In this document: piece after piece, positions 46,988 to 55,242 of the stretch
Layout of the letters: every line of letters begins with the position of its first letter
Position numbering within the stretch: position 1 is the first letter of the stretch
Assembly (NCBI GenBank): GCA_027623325.1
Contig: JAQBXY010000022.1
Span: 1 to 55,242 of the forward strand
Source of the DNA: Gemmatimonadota bacterium
GTDB taxonomy: Bacteria > Gemmatimonadota > Gemmatimonadetes > Longimicrobiales > Gaopeijiaceae
DNA length: 55,242 nucleotides
Direction: 5' to 3'
The notes under the pieces: generated by a model
Databases searched by the model: none
Told to the model about the DNA's origin: nothing
What the model saw: only the letters and a program-made list of their open reading frames with translations
Translations under genes and position numbers: made by a program

Positions 46988-48297
46988 CTTCCCTGCGCCC
47001 CGTGGCTCCCGCGGCGGTCGCCTGGATCAGCCGAACGCTCGAGGACGCGGGCTACGAGACCTGGGCCGTCGGTGGTGCGATTCGCGACGCCCTGCTCGGA
47101 CGTGCGTCGTCCGAGTGGGATCTGGCGACCCGTGCGACCCCCCCGCAGATGCGCCACCTGTTCCGTCGGACGGTGCCGCTCGGAATCGAGCATGGCACGG
47201 TAGGAGTGCTCACCCGCGAAGGGGTGATGTACGAGGTGACGACCTTCCGGAAGGACGTCGAGACCGACGGCCGCCACGCCGTCGTGGAATTCGCGGATTC
47301 GATCTCCGATGACCTGGCCCGGCGTGACTTTACGGTCAATGCGATCGCCTGGCATGTCGCGCGCCAGGAGTTTCACGATCCCTTTGGGGGCGCGCGGGAC
47401 CTTCAAGCCGGCGTGTTGCGAACGGTCGGTCTGCCGGAGGAGCGCTTCCGAGAGGATTACCTCCGCATTCTGCGTGGACTGCGATTCGCGGGTCGTCTGG
47501 GGCTAGAAATCGACGGCGCCACGTGGACGGCGATGCGCACTCTGGCGAGCCACCTGCCGACGCTCTCGCCGGAACGCATTCGAGAAGAACTCTTGAAGGT
47601 GCTGGCTAGCGCGAAACCCTCCCAAGCGCTTGAGCTGTACGCTACCTCGGGTGCCCTCGGGGTCCTGTACCCGGAGCTGGAAGCGCTCCGCGTGACGGAC
47701 GGGGACGCGGGGCTCAGGGCCGAACAGACCGAGCGCCGGGGTTGGGATCACGCACTGCGAGTCGTCGATCGACTCCCGTCTCGGCTTCCACACCTCCGTC
47801 TGGCGGCTCTGCTGCGGCCATTGGAGCGGCAGGACATTGCAGCGATCCTCACGCGGTTGCGGCTCTCGAACGCCCTGATCGAGGAGGTCGCCAGATGGGC
47901 GGGGGCGGACTGCATTCCGCCCTCAACGGCCTCGGAGGAGGACGTGCGCAGATGGCTCAGTACGCACGGGTCCACGAGGCTCACGGCGGTGGCCCGTCTC
48001 GACCTCGCCGCCGCGCGCAGCGGCCTCGGCAGGGACGCTCGCGACCTCGCCAAGGCGGTCGTGGCGGCTTGGCGCCGTGCCAGGACGGTGCGCCGATCGA
48101 GGCCGCCCCTCGCCGTGGGTGATCTGCTCGTCGATGGTCGGGACCTCATCGGAATGGGGCTTCGCCCCGGTCCTGAATTCGGCGAGATCCTCGAGGAACT
48201 TCTGGACTGGGTTCTCGTGGATCCTGCCCGTAACGAGGGCCGGGTTCTAACTGCGCGGGCTCGTGAGATCGCGGCGAGGAGAGCAGGCGGTGTCTGA
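46984..48297 (+). CDS. cca: CCA tRNA nucleotidyltransferase / poly(A) polymerase family
   Basis: The 437-residue class II nucleotidyltransferase has the head motif VGGAIRDALLG at 29-39 followed by EWDLATRA, where the usual DxD catalytic pair would lie (only one Asp is seen). RRDFTVNAIAW and the template motif region EDYLRILRGLRFAGRLG (EDxxR type) follow, then a helical neck and tail. The region where an HD phosphohydrolase domain would lie has WDHALRVVD but AALLRPLER replaces the usual AxLLHDxGK, so the HD site looks lost. It would add or repair the tRNA CCA end; poly(A) polymerase is the alternative. Confidence 0.82.
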   Translation: MTSLRPVAPAAVAWISRTLEDAGYETWAVGGAIRDALLGRASSEWDLATRATPPQMRHLFRRTVPLGIEHGTVGVLTREGVMYEVTTFRKDVETDGRHAVVEFADSISDDLARRDFTVNAIAWHVARQEFHDPFGGARDLQAGVLRTVGLPEERFREDYLRILRGLRFAGRLGLEIDGATWTAMRTLASHLPTLSPERIREELLKVLASAKPSQALELYATSGALGVLYPELEALRVTDGDAGLRAEQTERRGWDHALRVVDRLPSRLPHLRLAALLRPLERQDIAAILTRLRLSNALIEEVARWAGADCIPPSTASEEDVRRWLSTHGSTRLTAVARLDLAAARSGLGRDARDLAKAVVAAWRRARTVRRSRPPLAVGDLLVDGRDLIGMGLRPGPEFGEILEELLDWVLVDPARNEGRVLTARAREIAARRAGGV

Positions 48298-49663
48298 GCT
48301 CGACCTGTTCTTATCAGACGGAGGCGGCGAGTCCGCACCGACGCTCGAGACGAACGCTCCGCTGGCGGCACGAATGCGCCCGAGGACACTCGCTGAGTTC
48401 CGAGGGCAGGAGCATCTCCTCGGAGCCGGCAAAGCCGTCCGAGCCATGCTGGATTCGGGCAGCCCCGGGAGCATGATCCTCTGGGGTCCGCCGGGGAGCG
48501 GCAAGACGACGTTGGCCCGACTCTTCGCCGCTGAGGCAGACGTTACGTTCGTTGCGTTCAGCGCGGTGACGGAGGGTGTCGCTCGTGTGCGCCAGATCAT
48601 CGCCGAAGCGGACCAGCGACGACGCTCGACCGGGAAACGGACGATCCTGTTCTGTGATGAGATCCACCGCTTCAACAAGGCGCAACAGGACGCCTTCTTG
48701 CCGCACGTCGAGTCGGGCACGGTCATCCTCATCGGGGCGACCACAGAGAACCCGTCCTTCGAGGTCGTGCGACCCCTCTTGTCCCGAGCCCCGGTCTATG
48801 TCCTGGAGCCCCTTTCGGCGGCGGAGCTCGAGTCGATTCTGAGAGACGCGCTGAATGATCCGCGCGGGCTCGCCGAGCAGACATTGATCGCGATGGATGA
48901 TGCCATCGAATTCATGGCGGAGGCGAGTGACGGTGACGCCCGCCGCGCATTAGGTGTTCTGGAGGCTGCTGCTGCCCTAGCCGGACGAGGCGGGACCCTC
49001 GACCTGACGTCGGCCAAAGAGGCGCTCCAGCATCGATTCGCGATCTACGACAAGGGTGGCGAGGAGCACTACAACCTGATTTCGGCGTTGCACAAGTCGG
49101 TTCGGGGGAGTGACCCGGACGGAGCCCTATACTGGCTCGCGAGGATGATCGACGGTGGCGAGGATCCACTCTACATAGCCCGGCGACTGGTTCGCATGGC
49201 GATTGAAGACATCGGACTTGCCGATCCGGCAGCCCTCGGAACCACCGTGGCGGCGCGTGATGCGTACCACTTTCTCGGATCGCCCGAAGGTGATCTCGCG
49301 CTCGCGCAGGCGACGGTCTATCTCGCCACGGCTCCCAAATCGAACAGCGCGTATTCTGGGTGGAAGGCAGCGCTCGGAAGGGCGCGAGAGACGCCCTCTG
49401 CGCCGGTTCCTCTCCACCTCAGGAATGCACCGACCGGGCTCATGAAGGAACTAGGGTACGGAGACGGTTACCGCTACGACCCGAGCGAATCCGACGGCGT
49501 CTCCGATCAGCGCTATCTCCCCGAATCGCTTCATGGTGAGCGGTTTTATCATCCTGGCCGCTTCGGCTTCGAGAAGACGATTGCGGAACGTCTAAAATGG
49601 TGGGAGTCTCGCCGAAAGGGGTCGAGCGCCCCTTCAGCAGCCGACGACACCAGCCCTACATGA
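48290..49663 (+). CDS. rarA: Replication-associated recombination protein A (RarA/MgsA)
   Basis: The 457-residue AAA+ ATPase acts at stalled replication forks. It has PLAARMRPRTLAEFRGQEHL, the Walker A WGPPGSGKTT near residues 65-74, FCDEIHRFNKAQQDAFLPHVE as Walker B, an ATTENPSFEV sensor 1, and the RarA-specific C-terminal tetramer domain with DKGGEEHYNLISALHKSVRGSD. The start is GTG at 48290, overlapping cca by eight bases. The C-terminal tail is Ser/Ala-rich. Confidence 0.95.
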   Translation: MSELDLFLSDGGGESAPTLETNAPLAARMRPRTLAEFRGQEHLLGAGKAVRAMLDSGSPGSMILWGPPGSGKTTLARLFAAEADVTFVAFSAVTEGVARVRQIIAEADQRRRSTGKRTILFCDEIHRFNKAQQDAFLPHVESGTVILIGATTENPSFEVVRPLLSRAPVYVLEPLSAAELESILRDALNDPRGLAEQTLIAMDDAIEFMAEASDGDARRALGVLEAAAALAGRGGTLDLTSAKEALQHRFAIYDKGGEEHYNLISALHKSVRGSDPDGALYWLARMIDGGEDPLYIARRLVRMAIEDIGLADPAALGTTVAARDAYHFLGSPEGDLALAQATVYLATAPKSNSAYSGWKAALGRARETPSAPVPLHLRNAPTGLMKELGYGDGYRYDPSESDGVSDQRYLPESLHGERFYHPGRFGFEKTIAERLKWWESRRKGSSAPSAADDTSPT

Positions 49664-49726
49664 GTGTGGCCGACTTCGGTATTCTTCTCCTGCACCCTCT
49701 ACCCGGGAATCGGCCCGCCGAGGGCC

Positions 49727-49732
49727 GGAGGT
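49727..49732 (+). promoter_or_regulatory. Ribosome binding site before an apparent ATC start of hflX
   Basis: GGAGGT is a perfect Shine-Dalgarno core, and six bases later ATC (49739-49741) is in frame with HflX. No ATG, GTG or TTG lies in this frame between 49667 and the first conserved residues. It decides the start proposed for hflX. Confidence 0.5.
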
Positions 49733-49738
49733 AGAAGG

Positions 49739-51040
49739 ATCCCGACTCAACTCATTGACGTTCGAACACCGGTCGATCGCGTAGTCCTCGTCGGCGCGCC
49801 GGCGCGCTCACTCGCTCGGGACCTCGCGGACGAGCACCTTCTGGAACTCGGGCGGCTGACCGATACGGCAGGGGGCCATGTCGTGGGGTCCGTCGTCCAG
49901 CGCATCGATACTCCGCATGCTCGCTTCTATCTCGGGGAGGGCAAGGCGCGAGAGCTTGCTACGGTCGTCGAGGAAACCGAGGCCGACCTCGTTGTCTTCG
50001 ACGAGGAATTGAGCCCGGCCCAGGGCCGCAATCTCGAGGAGCTCCTCGGGGTGCGTGTCGTCGACCGGTCCGAGCTCATTCTGGACATTTTTGCGACGCG
50101 AGCGCGCTCGAAAGAGGCTCGCATGCAGGTCGAACTCGCCCAGCTTCAGTACCTCCTGCCGCGACTCCGTCGGATGTGGACCCACCTGTCGCGGATTCGT
50201 GGCGGTATTGGATTACGGGGTCCCGGTGAGACACAGATCGAGACCGACCGTCGCCTGATCTCGAAGAGGATCGGGGACCTTCGGAGGAAGATGAAAGAAG
50301 TCGCGAAGGCGAGGGCCGCTCAGCGCCGCGGCCGCGAGGGGAACTTCCGAGCCGCGCTGGTCGGATACACCAACGCCGGCAAGTCATCCCTACTCCGGGG
50401 GCTGTCCGGCTCGGACCTTTTCGTGGAGGATCGCCTCTTCGCGACTCTCGATTCTGCGACGCGCGTCGTCGAGCTCGGATCTGGCCACGAGGCGCTCATT
50501 ACCGATACCGTCGGCTTCATTCGCAAACTCCCTCACCACCTCGTGGCTTCGTTTCGTTCGACACTCGAGGAGGCGGGAGAGGCCGACGTCCTCTTGCATG
50601 TGATCGACGGATCTCATCGCGATTGGGAAGAACACTACGAGGTCGTGCTCGAGGTGCTCGCCGAGTTGGGCATGGAGGAGCGAGACTGCGTCCTGGTGTT
50701 CAACAAGGTCGACCGACTGTCGGACGAGCAAGAGGAAGCGCTCCGCACTAGGGTGCGGGCATTTGATCCCACACCGGCGGTCTTCGTGTCGGCGCACAAC
50801 CCGGTCACGCTCGACGCGCTCCGCGATACCCTGCGGGCGCGGCTCCAGAGGAGGCTCGCGCGTGTGGTCGTGCATGTACCGGCCTCGGATGGGCAGACCA
50901 TCTCGACGCTGTATCGAGAAGCGGAAGTGACGGGTCGGGTCGACGACAGCATGCGCGTGTCGCTCACGGCGAGGGTCCCGACGGAACTGCTGGGACGACT
51001 GTCGAGCCGGGACGGGGTCGTGATCGAGGAGATGGCTTGA
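49739..51040 (+). CDS. hflX: GTPase HflX, ribosome-associated
   Basis: HflX is a ribosome-splitting GTPase used in stress. The product has about 433 residues from ATC 49739. The N-terminal HflX domain has FYLGEGKARELA and LSPAQGRNLEELLGVRVVDR, followed by the Gly-rich GGIGLRGPGETQIETDRR. The G domain has GYTNAGKSSLL, DTVGF and NKVD. Conserved sequence starts about residue 10. The only conventional start is GTG 49664, which adds 25 unconserved residues with no ribosome site; ATC has an ideal one. A sequencing error changing an ATG is the other explanation. The gene is separated from rarA by 75 bases if ATC is used. Confidence 0.9.
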   Translation: MPTQLIDVRTPVDRVVLVGAPARSLARDLADEHLLELGRLTDTAGGHVVGSVVQRIDTPHARFYLGEGKARELATVVEETEADLVVFDEELSPAQGRNLEELLGVRVVDRSELILDIFATRARSKEARMQVELAQLQYLLPRLRRMWTHLSRIRGGIGLRGPGETQIETDRRLISKRIGDLRRKMKEVAKARAAQRRGREGNFRAALVGYTNAGKSSLLRGLSGSDLFVEDRLFATLDSATRVVELGSGHEALITDTVGFIRKLPHHLVASFRSTLEEAGEADVLLHVIDGSHRDWEEHYEVVLEVLAELGMEERDCVLVFNKVDRLSDEQEEALRTRVRAFDPTPAVFVSAHNPVTLDALRDTLRARLQRRLARVVVHVPASDGQTISTLYREAEVTGRVDDSMRVSLTARVPTELLGRLSSRDGVVIEEMA

Positions 51041-51933
51041 TGGCCGGCCAGGTCACGATCGTCGGGCCCGGCCGGATGGGTCTTGCGCTCGGTGTGTCGC
51101 TGCTGCGCGCCCAAGCGGTCGGGGGTGTCACCTTTTTCGGGAGGAGGCCGGAACCCCCGTCTCACCCGATCTTTGCGGATGCCCGGGTCTGGTACGTGTA
51201 TGGCGCGGAAGCGCTGGGAGGGCACACGGTTGCACTCTTCCTGGCCGTTCCCGACGAGATGGTTCCGGAGTTAGCCGTAGTGATCGCGGCTCAGGGCGCT
51301 GCCCCCCCCGGGTGCGCGGCCTTCCACCTCTCGGGATACCTGTCGACCGATGTGATGGCTCCGCTTCATCGCGAAGGATACGCGGTGGGGTCGTTTCACC
51401 CGCTCCAGATCATCTCCGCTACTGTGGCGGCCGCCGAGCGGATTCCGGGGTCCTATATCACCGTGACCGGTTCTCCCGCGGCGGTGAGCGTGGCGCGAAT
51501 GCTCGCTCGTGAGATCGATTGTCACGTCCTTACCGTACCCGACGGGCGCCGGCCGCTCTATCACGCCGCGACCGTCCTGGCGACCGCGTACCTGGCTCCG
51601 CTCCTCGACCTGTCCGCACGCCTCATGGAACGTGCGGGAGTCCCGAGTGAGGATGTTTTGCCCGCTCTGCTTCCGCTGATCCGGGGCACGGTGACGGGGC
51701 TGCAAGAAGAGGGCGTCGCCGGTGCGTTGGTCGGGCCGATCGCGCGGGGCGATATCGAGACCGTGGGGCTCCACCTGCGTGCTCTCGATCCGGAGGCACA
51801 GAGATTGTATGCGGTATTCGGTGCGGAGGTACTTCGGTTGATGGGTCCGGAGATCGATGATCGGACCCGAGCCGCGTTGGGCGAACTGTTGGAACGACAT
51901 TCGGGGATGGCGACAACGGGGACAGGGATTTGA
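51040..51933 (+). CDS. Rossmann-like and DUF2520 domain-containing protein
   Basis: The 297-residue product has an N-terminal NAD(P)-binding fold with [14 protein letters not shown] (residues 5-18), then [16 protein letters not shown] and [10 protein letters not shown] in the middle, and an all-helical DUF2520 C-terminal domain with [19 protein letters not shown]. The layout is that of 6-phosphogluconate-dehydrogenase-like oxidoreductases. Such genes often sit beside panB/panC, but here it is between hflX and pdxJ. The ATG at 51040 shares one base with the hflX stop. The substrate is unknown. Confidence 0.82.
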   Translation: MAGQVTIVGPGRMGLALGVSLLRAQAVGGVTFFGRRPEPPSHPIFADARVWYVYGAEALGGHTVALFLAVPDEMVPELAVVIAAQGAAPPGCAAFHLSGYLSTDVMAPLHREGYAVGSFHPLQIISATVAAAERIPGSYITVTGSPAAVSVARMLAREIDCHVLTVPDGRRPLYHAATVLATAYLAPLLDLSARLMERAGVPSEDVLPALLPLIRGTVTGLQEEGVAGALVGPIARGDIETVGLHLRALDPEAQRLYAVFGAEVLRLMGPEIDDRTRAALGELLERHSGMATTGTGI

Positions 51934-51935
51934 AC

Positions 51936-52664
51936 ATGCGGCTCTACATCAACATCGATCACGTCGCGACCGTCCGGCAGGCGCGTCTCGCGAACGAACC
52001 CGATCCCGTGCGCGCGGCCGTCGTGGCCGAACTGGGTGGCGCGGACGGTATTACCGTGCACCTACGGGAGGATCGGCGGCACATCCAGGATCGCGACGTC
52101 CGACTCCTCCTGGAAACGGCGCGGACCGGGGTCAATCTCGAGCTCGCGGCAACGTCCGAGATCCTCGACCTCGCCTGTGAGCTCCGCCCCATGCAAGCCA
52201 CACTCGTGCCCGAAAAGCGAGAGGAAGTGACCACCGAGGGCGGGCTGTCGCTGGCAGACCCCGCTCAGGTGGAGGTGGTCCGGGCAGCCTTGGCGCGCCT
52301 CTCGGCGGCGGGCATCCGCACAGCCCTTTTCATCGATCCGAACGAAGCCGCGATCCGGACCTCGCGCGAGCTCGGTGTCGATGCGGTCGAGCTACACACC
52401 GGTGAGTACGCCAACGCGACCGGAGCAGCGAGGGCCGAACAGTTGACCCGAATCGCTGGGGCGGCGGCTTTGGCTCGAAGCCTGGGTCTCGCCGTTCACG
52501 CGGGTCACGGGCTCACCTACGAGAACGTGGCTCCGGTCGCGGCGATTCAGGAGATCGAAGAGCTCAACATCGGCCACAGTGTCGTCTCGCGCGCGGTCTT
52601 CACGGGGCTCGAAGTCGCGGTTCGCGACATGGCCGATATCATTCGCCGCGCTCGCTTGGTATGA
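51936..52664 (+). CDS. pdxJ: Pyridoxine 5'-phosphate synthase
   Basis: The 242-residue TIM-barrel enzyme condenses 1-deoxyxylulose 5-phosphate with 3-amino-2-oxopropyl phosphate to make pyridoxine phosphate, in the DXP-dependent vitamin B6 route. [13 protein letters not shown] at the N-terminus, [41 protein letters not shown] and [12 protein letters not shown] are all family motifs. ATG at 51936 is preferred; a TTG at 51930 overlaps the upstream stop. Its end overlaps the next start (ATGA). PLP is the cofactor of the two Cys/Met enzymes in this window. Confidence 0.96.
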   Translation: MRLYINIDHVATVRQARLANEPDPVRAAVVAELGGADGITVHLREDRRHIQDRDVRLLLETARTGVNLELAATSEILDLACELRPMQATLVPEKREEVTTEGGLSLADPAQVEVVRAALARLSAAGIRTALFIDPNEAAIRTSRELGVDAVELHTGEYANATGAARAEQLTRIAGAAALARSLGLAVHAGHGLTYENVAPVAAIQEIEELNIGHSVVSRAVFTGLEVAVRDMADIIRRARLV

Positions 52665-53695
52665 AGCATTGGGGTAAGGCGCTACTCGGCATCGTCATCA
52701 CGGTCGTACTGCTCTGGTGGGTCCTGGCCGACGTGCCGTTCGGCGATGTCGTTGCGAACATTCGACGCGGCAACTTCCTGCTCCTCGCCGCCTCCGTTTT
52801 CGTCGCGACGTTCGGCTTCTTGATCCGGGCCCTCCGGTGGAAGGTCCTGCTGACCCCGATTCTCCCGAACACCCGCCTTCGGTCCCGTTTCGCGGCGGTG
52901 TCGATCGGTTTCATGGCCAACAACGTGTTGCCCGCGCGCGTGGGCGAATTCGCTCGAGCGTATTCCTTCAGTCGCCTCGAGCCCGTCAGCGCAACAGCGG
53001 CCTTTGGGACCCTCGTCGTCGAGCGGTTCATGGACGGCGTCATCCTGCTCCTCTTCTTGGTCGTCCCGGTTCTTTTGCCCGGCTTTCCCGCCTCTGAGGC
53101 GCTCAGCGGAGGAAGTGGCCTGGCTCTCTTCCGCTTCGCCATCGGCGCCGTCCTGATGGTCCTGATGGTGTTGGTCGTCATGGCCGTCATGCCTCAGATC
53201 TTCGTGTCGATCGCGAAGCGAGTGTCGGGAGTCCTGCCCGCAAGCGTGGGCGATCGCTTCGTGCAGGGTCTCCAGGGATTCCTGGATTCGGTCGCGATCA
53301 TGAGAGACCCGAAGCTGCTGGCCGTCGGCTTCGCCTGGTCACTCTTCTTTTGGACGTGGCACGGACTCTCGTTCTGGCTCGGAATGCTCGCCTTCGGAAT
53401 CGACACGGGGTTCGTGTCGGCCATCTTCACCGAAGCCGTTGTCGGCTTCGGCGTGGCGGTTCCGTCGGCGCCTGGCTTCTTCGGGACCTTTCATTTTGCC
53501 GCCAACTTCGCCCTGACGACCGTGTACGGTGTGCCGGAGGCTCAATCCCTGGCGTTCGCCTTCGCGTACCACTTTGGTGGATGGATCCCAATCACGGTCA
53601 TTGGGCTCGGATACGCCTGGGCGCTGGGACTCTCTCTAGGTGAGGTGGGACACGCCGACGAGCGTCTCGATGCGGATGAGCCGCCGGCCCCCTGA
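52661..53695 (+). CDS. YbhN/UPF0104-type membrane protein (LPG synthase-like flippase fold)
   Basis: The 344-residue product has eight to nine membrane helices and the family motifs RALRWKVLL near 56-64, [18 protein letters not shown] near 86-103, and [14 protein letters not shown] late in the protein. It corresponds to the membrane (flippase-like) part of lysylphosphatidylglycerol synthase without the synthetase domain. It may move a lipid or polyprenol precursor. ATG overlaps the pdxJ stop (ATGA) and its stop shares one base with ispE. Confidence 0.85.
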   Translation: MKHWGKALLGIVITVVLLWWVLADVPFGDVVANIRRGNFLLLAASVFVATFGFLIRALRWKVLLTPILPNTRLRSRFAAVSIGFMANNVLPARVGEFARAYSFSRLEPVSATAAFGTLVVERFMDGVILLLFLVVPVLLPGFPASEALSGGSGLALFRFAIGAVLMVLMVLVVMAVMPQIFVSIAKRVSGVLPASVGDRFVQGLQGFLDSVAIMRDPKLLAVGFAWSLFFWTWHGLSFWLGMLAFGIDTGFVSAIFTEAVVGFGVAVPSAPGFFGTFHFAANFALTTVYGVPEAQSLAFAFAYHFGGWIPITVIGLGYAWALGLSLGEVGHADERLDADEPPAP

Positions 53696-54588
53696 TGAGT
53701 CGTGTGGTTGTGGTCGACGCCCCGGCGAAGGTCAACCTCTTCCTGCGGGTGCTCCATCGTCGGGAGGATGGCTATCGGGAGCTGGAAACGCTGTTTCAAG
53801 CGGTTTCCCTGGCCGACGAGATCCGCCTCTCGCTCTCGTCTCCCGACGGCCGGCCGGCCCGAGGAGGGGGGACGGTCACGCTCGAGGTGGATGGACCGGA
53901 CCTCGGCCCGGTGGAGTCGAACCTCGCATTCCGGGCGGCCGCTCTGTTCCAGCAGACGACCGGACTCGACGCGGATGTTCACATTCATCTGACCAAGCGG
54001 ATTCCGGCCGGCGCTGGTCTGGGCGGTGGCTCGTCTGATGCGGCCGCGGTTCTGCGCGGCCTCGCCAGTCTGGTGGACTTCGTGGATCACGAGTCTCTGG
54101 CCACAATGGGCACCCACCTCGGGTCGGACGTGCCTTTCTTCCTGGGGAGCGCTTCCCTCGCGCTCGGGCGGGGTAGGGGGGACGTGCTCGCACCGCTGCC
54201 TCCGCTCCCCGAACTCTCGGTGGTGTTGGCTCTCCCACCGGTCCACGTATCGACTGCCGAAGCCTACGGTGCCGTGACCGGATCTCGCGCCCGTTCGGGG
54301 ACGCCCGATGGGGAGGTGCGACCGAATGCCCTCTTCGAGGATCTCGACTGGGAGCGGGTCCAAGCGCTGGTGGAAAACGACTTCGATGCCGTCGTCAGCG
54401 ACCAACATCCGGAGATCGGGGCTTCCCTCGAGGGACTCCGCGCGGAAGGCGCTCGGTGTGCCGTACTGTCCGGCAGTGGCTCCGCGTCCTTCGGCCTGTT
54501 CGCCGGACCGGCGCAGGCCGAACGGGCCGCGAATGTGCTCACATCCCGCCTCGGATGGCGCTTCCTCCACGTGACGACGAGGATCTGA
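53695..54588 (+). CDS. ispE: 4-diphosphocytidyl-2-C-methyl-D-erythritol kinase
   Basis: The 297-residue GHMP kinase phosphorylates CDP-methylerythritol in the MEP route to isoprenoids. APAKVNLFLRVLHRREDGYRE at the N-terminus holds the catalytic Lys; the ATP loop is PAGAGLGGGSSDAAA; the third GHMP motif is LSGSGSASFGLFA near the C-terminus. The start ATG shares one base with the upstream stop (TGATG). It ends the long plus-strand run and is followed by a hairpin. Confidence 0.96.
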   Translation: MSRVVVVDAPAKVNLFLRVLHRREDGYRELETLFQAVSLADEIRLSLSSPDGRPARGGGTVTLEVDGPDLGPVESNLAFRAAALFQQTTGLDADVHIHLTKRIPAGAGLGGGSSDAAAVLRGLASLVDFVDHESLATMGTHLGSDVPFFLGSASLALGRGRGDVLAPLPPLPELSVVLALPPVHVSTAEAYGAVTGSRARSGTPDGEVRPNALFEDLDWERVQALVENDFDAVVSDQHPEIGASLEGLRAEGARCAVLSGSGSASFGLFAGPAQAERAANVLTSRLGWRFLHVTTRI

Positions 54589-54589
54589 G

Positions 54590-54619
54590 CCCTAATCCGC
54601 AGGGCTGTTGCGGCTAGGG
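54590..54619 (+). terminator. Hairpin after ispE
   Basis: CCCTA (54590-54594) pairs with TAGGG (54615-54619) and CCGCA (54597-54601) with TGCGG (54609-54613), with a small asymmetric interior loop and a seven-base loop. It begins two bases after the ispE stop. There is no T tract, so it may be Rho-aided or only an mRNA end. Confidence 0.5.
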
Positions 54620-54659
54620 TAAGGGCTTCCCCTGGCGCTCAGCACTTTCGCGCGACCTA

Positions 54660-54688
54660 TTGCACGCGCAGTATATGAGGAGTAGCTC
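54660..54688 (+). promoter_or_regulatory. Weak candidate promoter before the small secreted protein
   Basis: TTGCAC (54660-54665) is followed after 17 bases by TAGCTC (54683-54688). The -10 is a poor match. It would give a leader of about 24 bases before the ATG at 54719. Confidence 0.25.
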
Positions 54689-54718
54689 TGACCACACTAC
54701 CAAGAATGGGGAGGTCCC

Positions 54719-55123
54719 ATGCGTCGCACTCTGTTCCTTTTCCTCGCGTTCGCGGTCTCTGCGGTTAGCCTGGAGGCTCAAGCCGATCGGCAGACCGGGT
54801 TCATGGTTCATCAGTTGAGCGTGTGCCCAGGCCCCAACATGGCCCGGATCAATGAACTCAGCGCCGTCGGTGCGCCCATCCTCAACGCGCTGAAAGAAGA
54901 AGGCATGATTCGCGATTGGTATGATCTGCGCCACGGCTGGGGTGACGAGTGGAACGTCGGGATGGTGACCATCGCCGCGAGCCACCGTGCTTGGCTCGAT
55001 TTCTGGGCTGAGTACCTCCGCAGATTGGGTGCGGCCCAGCCGGGAGTCCTCGCCGAGTACGGCTCGCTGTGCACGCTCCACAAGGACAACATGTACAGCG
55101 TCCGAAACAGCGGGTCTCTGTAG
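54719..55123 (+). CDS. Small secreted protein of unknown function
   Basis: The 134-residue product has a clear signal peptide (MRRTLFLFLAFAVSAVSLEAQA, cleaved near residue 22). The mature part has two Cys, several Trp/Tyr and a helix-strand pattern resembling a small alpha/beta barrel-type domain (VHQLSVCPGPNMARINELSA, IRDWYDLRHGWGDEWNVGMV). No family is recognised. A strong ribosome site GGGGAGG lies four bases before the ATG. It stands alone between two hairpins, so it is probably a single-gene unit exported across the inner membrane. Confidence 0.7.
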   Translation: MRRTLFLFLAFAVSAVSLEAQADRQTGFMVHQLSVCPGPNMARINELSAVGAPILNALKEEGMIRDWYDLRHGWGDEWNVGMVTIAASHRAWLDFWAEYLRRLGAAQPGVLAEYGSLCTLHKDNMYSVRNSGSL

Positions 55124-55145
55124 GCAGTTGCCCGACAGTAAGCAC

Positions 55146-55172
55146 GGCCGGTCCCGAACGATGGGGCCGGTC
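55146..55172 (+). terminator. Hairpin after the small secreted protein gene
   Basis: GGCCGGTCCC (55146-55155) pairs with GGGGCCGGTC (55163-55172), with two G-U pairs and a seven-base loop. It begins 22 bases after the stop. No T tract follows. Confidence 0.5.
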
Positions 55173-55199
55173 GCCGCAACGCGGGGGAGTAGAACCTGC

Positions 55200-55242
55200 G
55201 GTCCATCCAACGCTGCGAACTCCGCTGGTGTCAGGTAGCCCA
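55200..55242 (-). mobile_element. Possible C-terminal end of an IS3-family transposase
   Basis: Read on the minus strand from the window edge, the frame gives GYLTPAEFAALDG. GYxTPxEFA is the conserved C-terminus of the IS3-type (rve) integrase domain. After about 13 residues the frame continues without a stop into the small secreted gene's antisense strand, so the normal transposase end seems to be missing or altered. Only 43 bases are visible, so this is tentative. Confidence 0.45.

Noticed and set aside
54614-55210. 198-residue minus-strand frame opposite the small secreted protein
   Set aside because: The plus-strand frame has a signal peptide and ribosome site; the minus frame has no motif apart from the possible transposase tail at its upstream edge.

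Overview
The window is 55 kb of high-GC, gene-dense bacterial chromosome. The most likely source is a Gram-negative member of the Gemmatimonadota or a close relative. This is an inference from the combination of cytochrome c maturation system I, paired M16 peptidases, a long-form P5C dehydrogenase, ECF sigma/zf-HC2 anti-sigma regulation, secreted proteins with signal peptides, and frequent GTG/TTG starts; no 16S rRNA gene is present to confirm it. About 53 complete genes are seen plus one or two fragments at the edges. No tRNA, rRNA, CRISPR array or prophage was found, and no stretch longer than 300 bases lacks a gene.

Layout. 1-6.8 kb (+): the tail of an unknown Pro/Arg-rich protein, lepA, a ROK sugar kinase, a PfkB kinase, a two-gene STAS/ATPase regulatory module and a Cys/Met-type PLP enzyme. 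7-10 kb: P5C dehydrogenase (-) and an Mrp/ApbC ATPase (+) read from a shared divergent region. 10-14.6 kb (-): an envelope-stress-like operon of ECF sigma factor, an anti-sigma factor with three zinc-finger modules, a bactofilin-like membrane protein, a secreted adhesin-like (toast-rack) protein and a small membrane protein. 14.7-23 kb: a menaquinone methyltransferase (+), then on the minus strand purD-mutM-two M16 peptidases, an M48 peptidase and a second Cys/Met PLP enzyme. 23-29 kb (+): phosphoglucosamine mutase, glmS, dtd, maf, glpK. 29-34.4 kb (+): a cytochrome c maturation cluster ccmE-ccmF-(zinc-ribbon protein)-ccmA-ccmB-ccmC-ccmD-like. 34.4-40.4 kb: a barrel-like outer membrane protein and a GNAT acetyltransferase (+), then on the minus strand an unknown protein, a fused glycosyltransferase, a TVP38 membrane protein and a flavin disulfide reductase. 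40.6-54.6 kb (+): recA, then a nearly continuous run alaS-unknown-cpsB-like-gmhA-SDR-cca-rarA-hflX-DUF2520-pdxJ-ybhN-like-ispE. The right edge holds a small secreted protein and what looks like the end of an IS3-type transposase.

Genes are tightly packed: many stop and start codons overlap as ATGA, GTGA, TTGA or TGATG, which suggests translational coupling. Clear hairpin terminators separate several units (after mrp, recA and the M48 gene).

The most interesting points are: (1) the Ccm cluster, whose CcmE has a CxxxY instead of HxxxY heme site and which lacks ccmG/ccmH but carries a membrane-anchored zinc-ribbon protein between ccmF and ccmA; (2) a STAS-histidine-kinase-like-ATPase protein with an apparent CTG start, coupled to a second STAS protein; (3) an anti-sigma factor with a triplicated zf-HC2 module in an envelope operon; (4) a TIGR04283/TIGR04282-type glycosyltransferase fusion coupled to TVP38 and a flavoprotein; and (5) an apparent ATC start for hflX.
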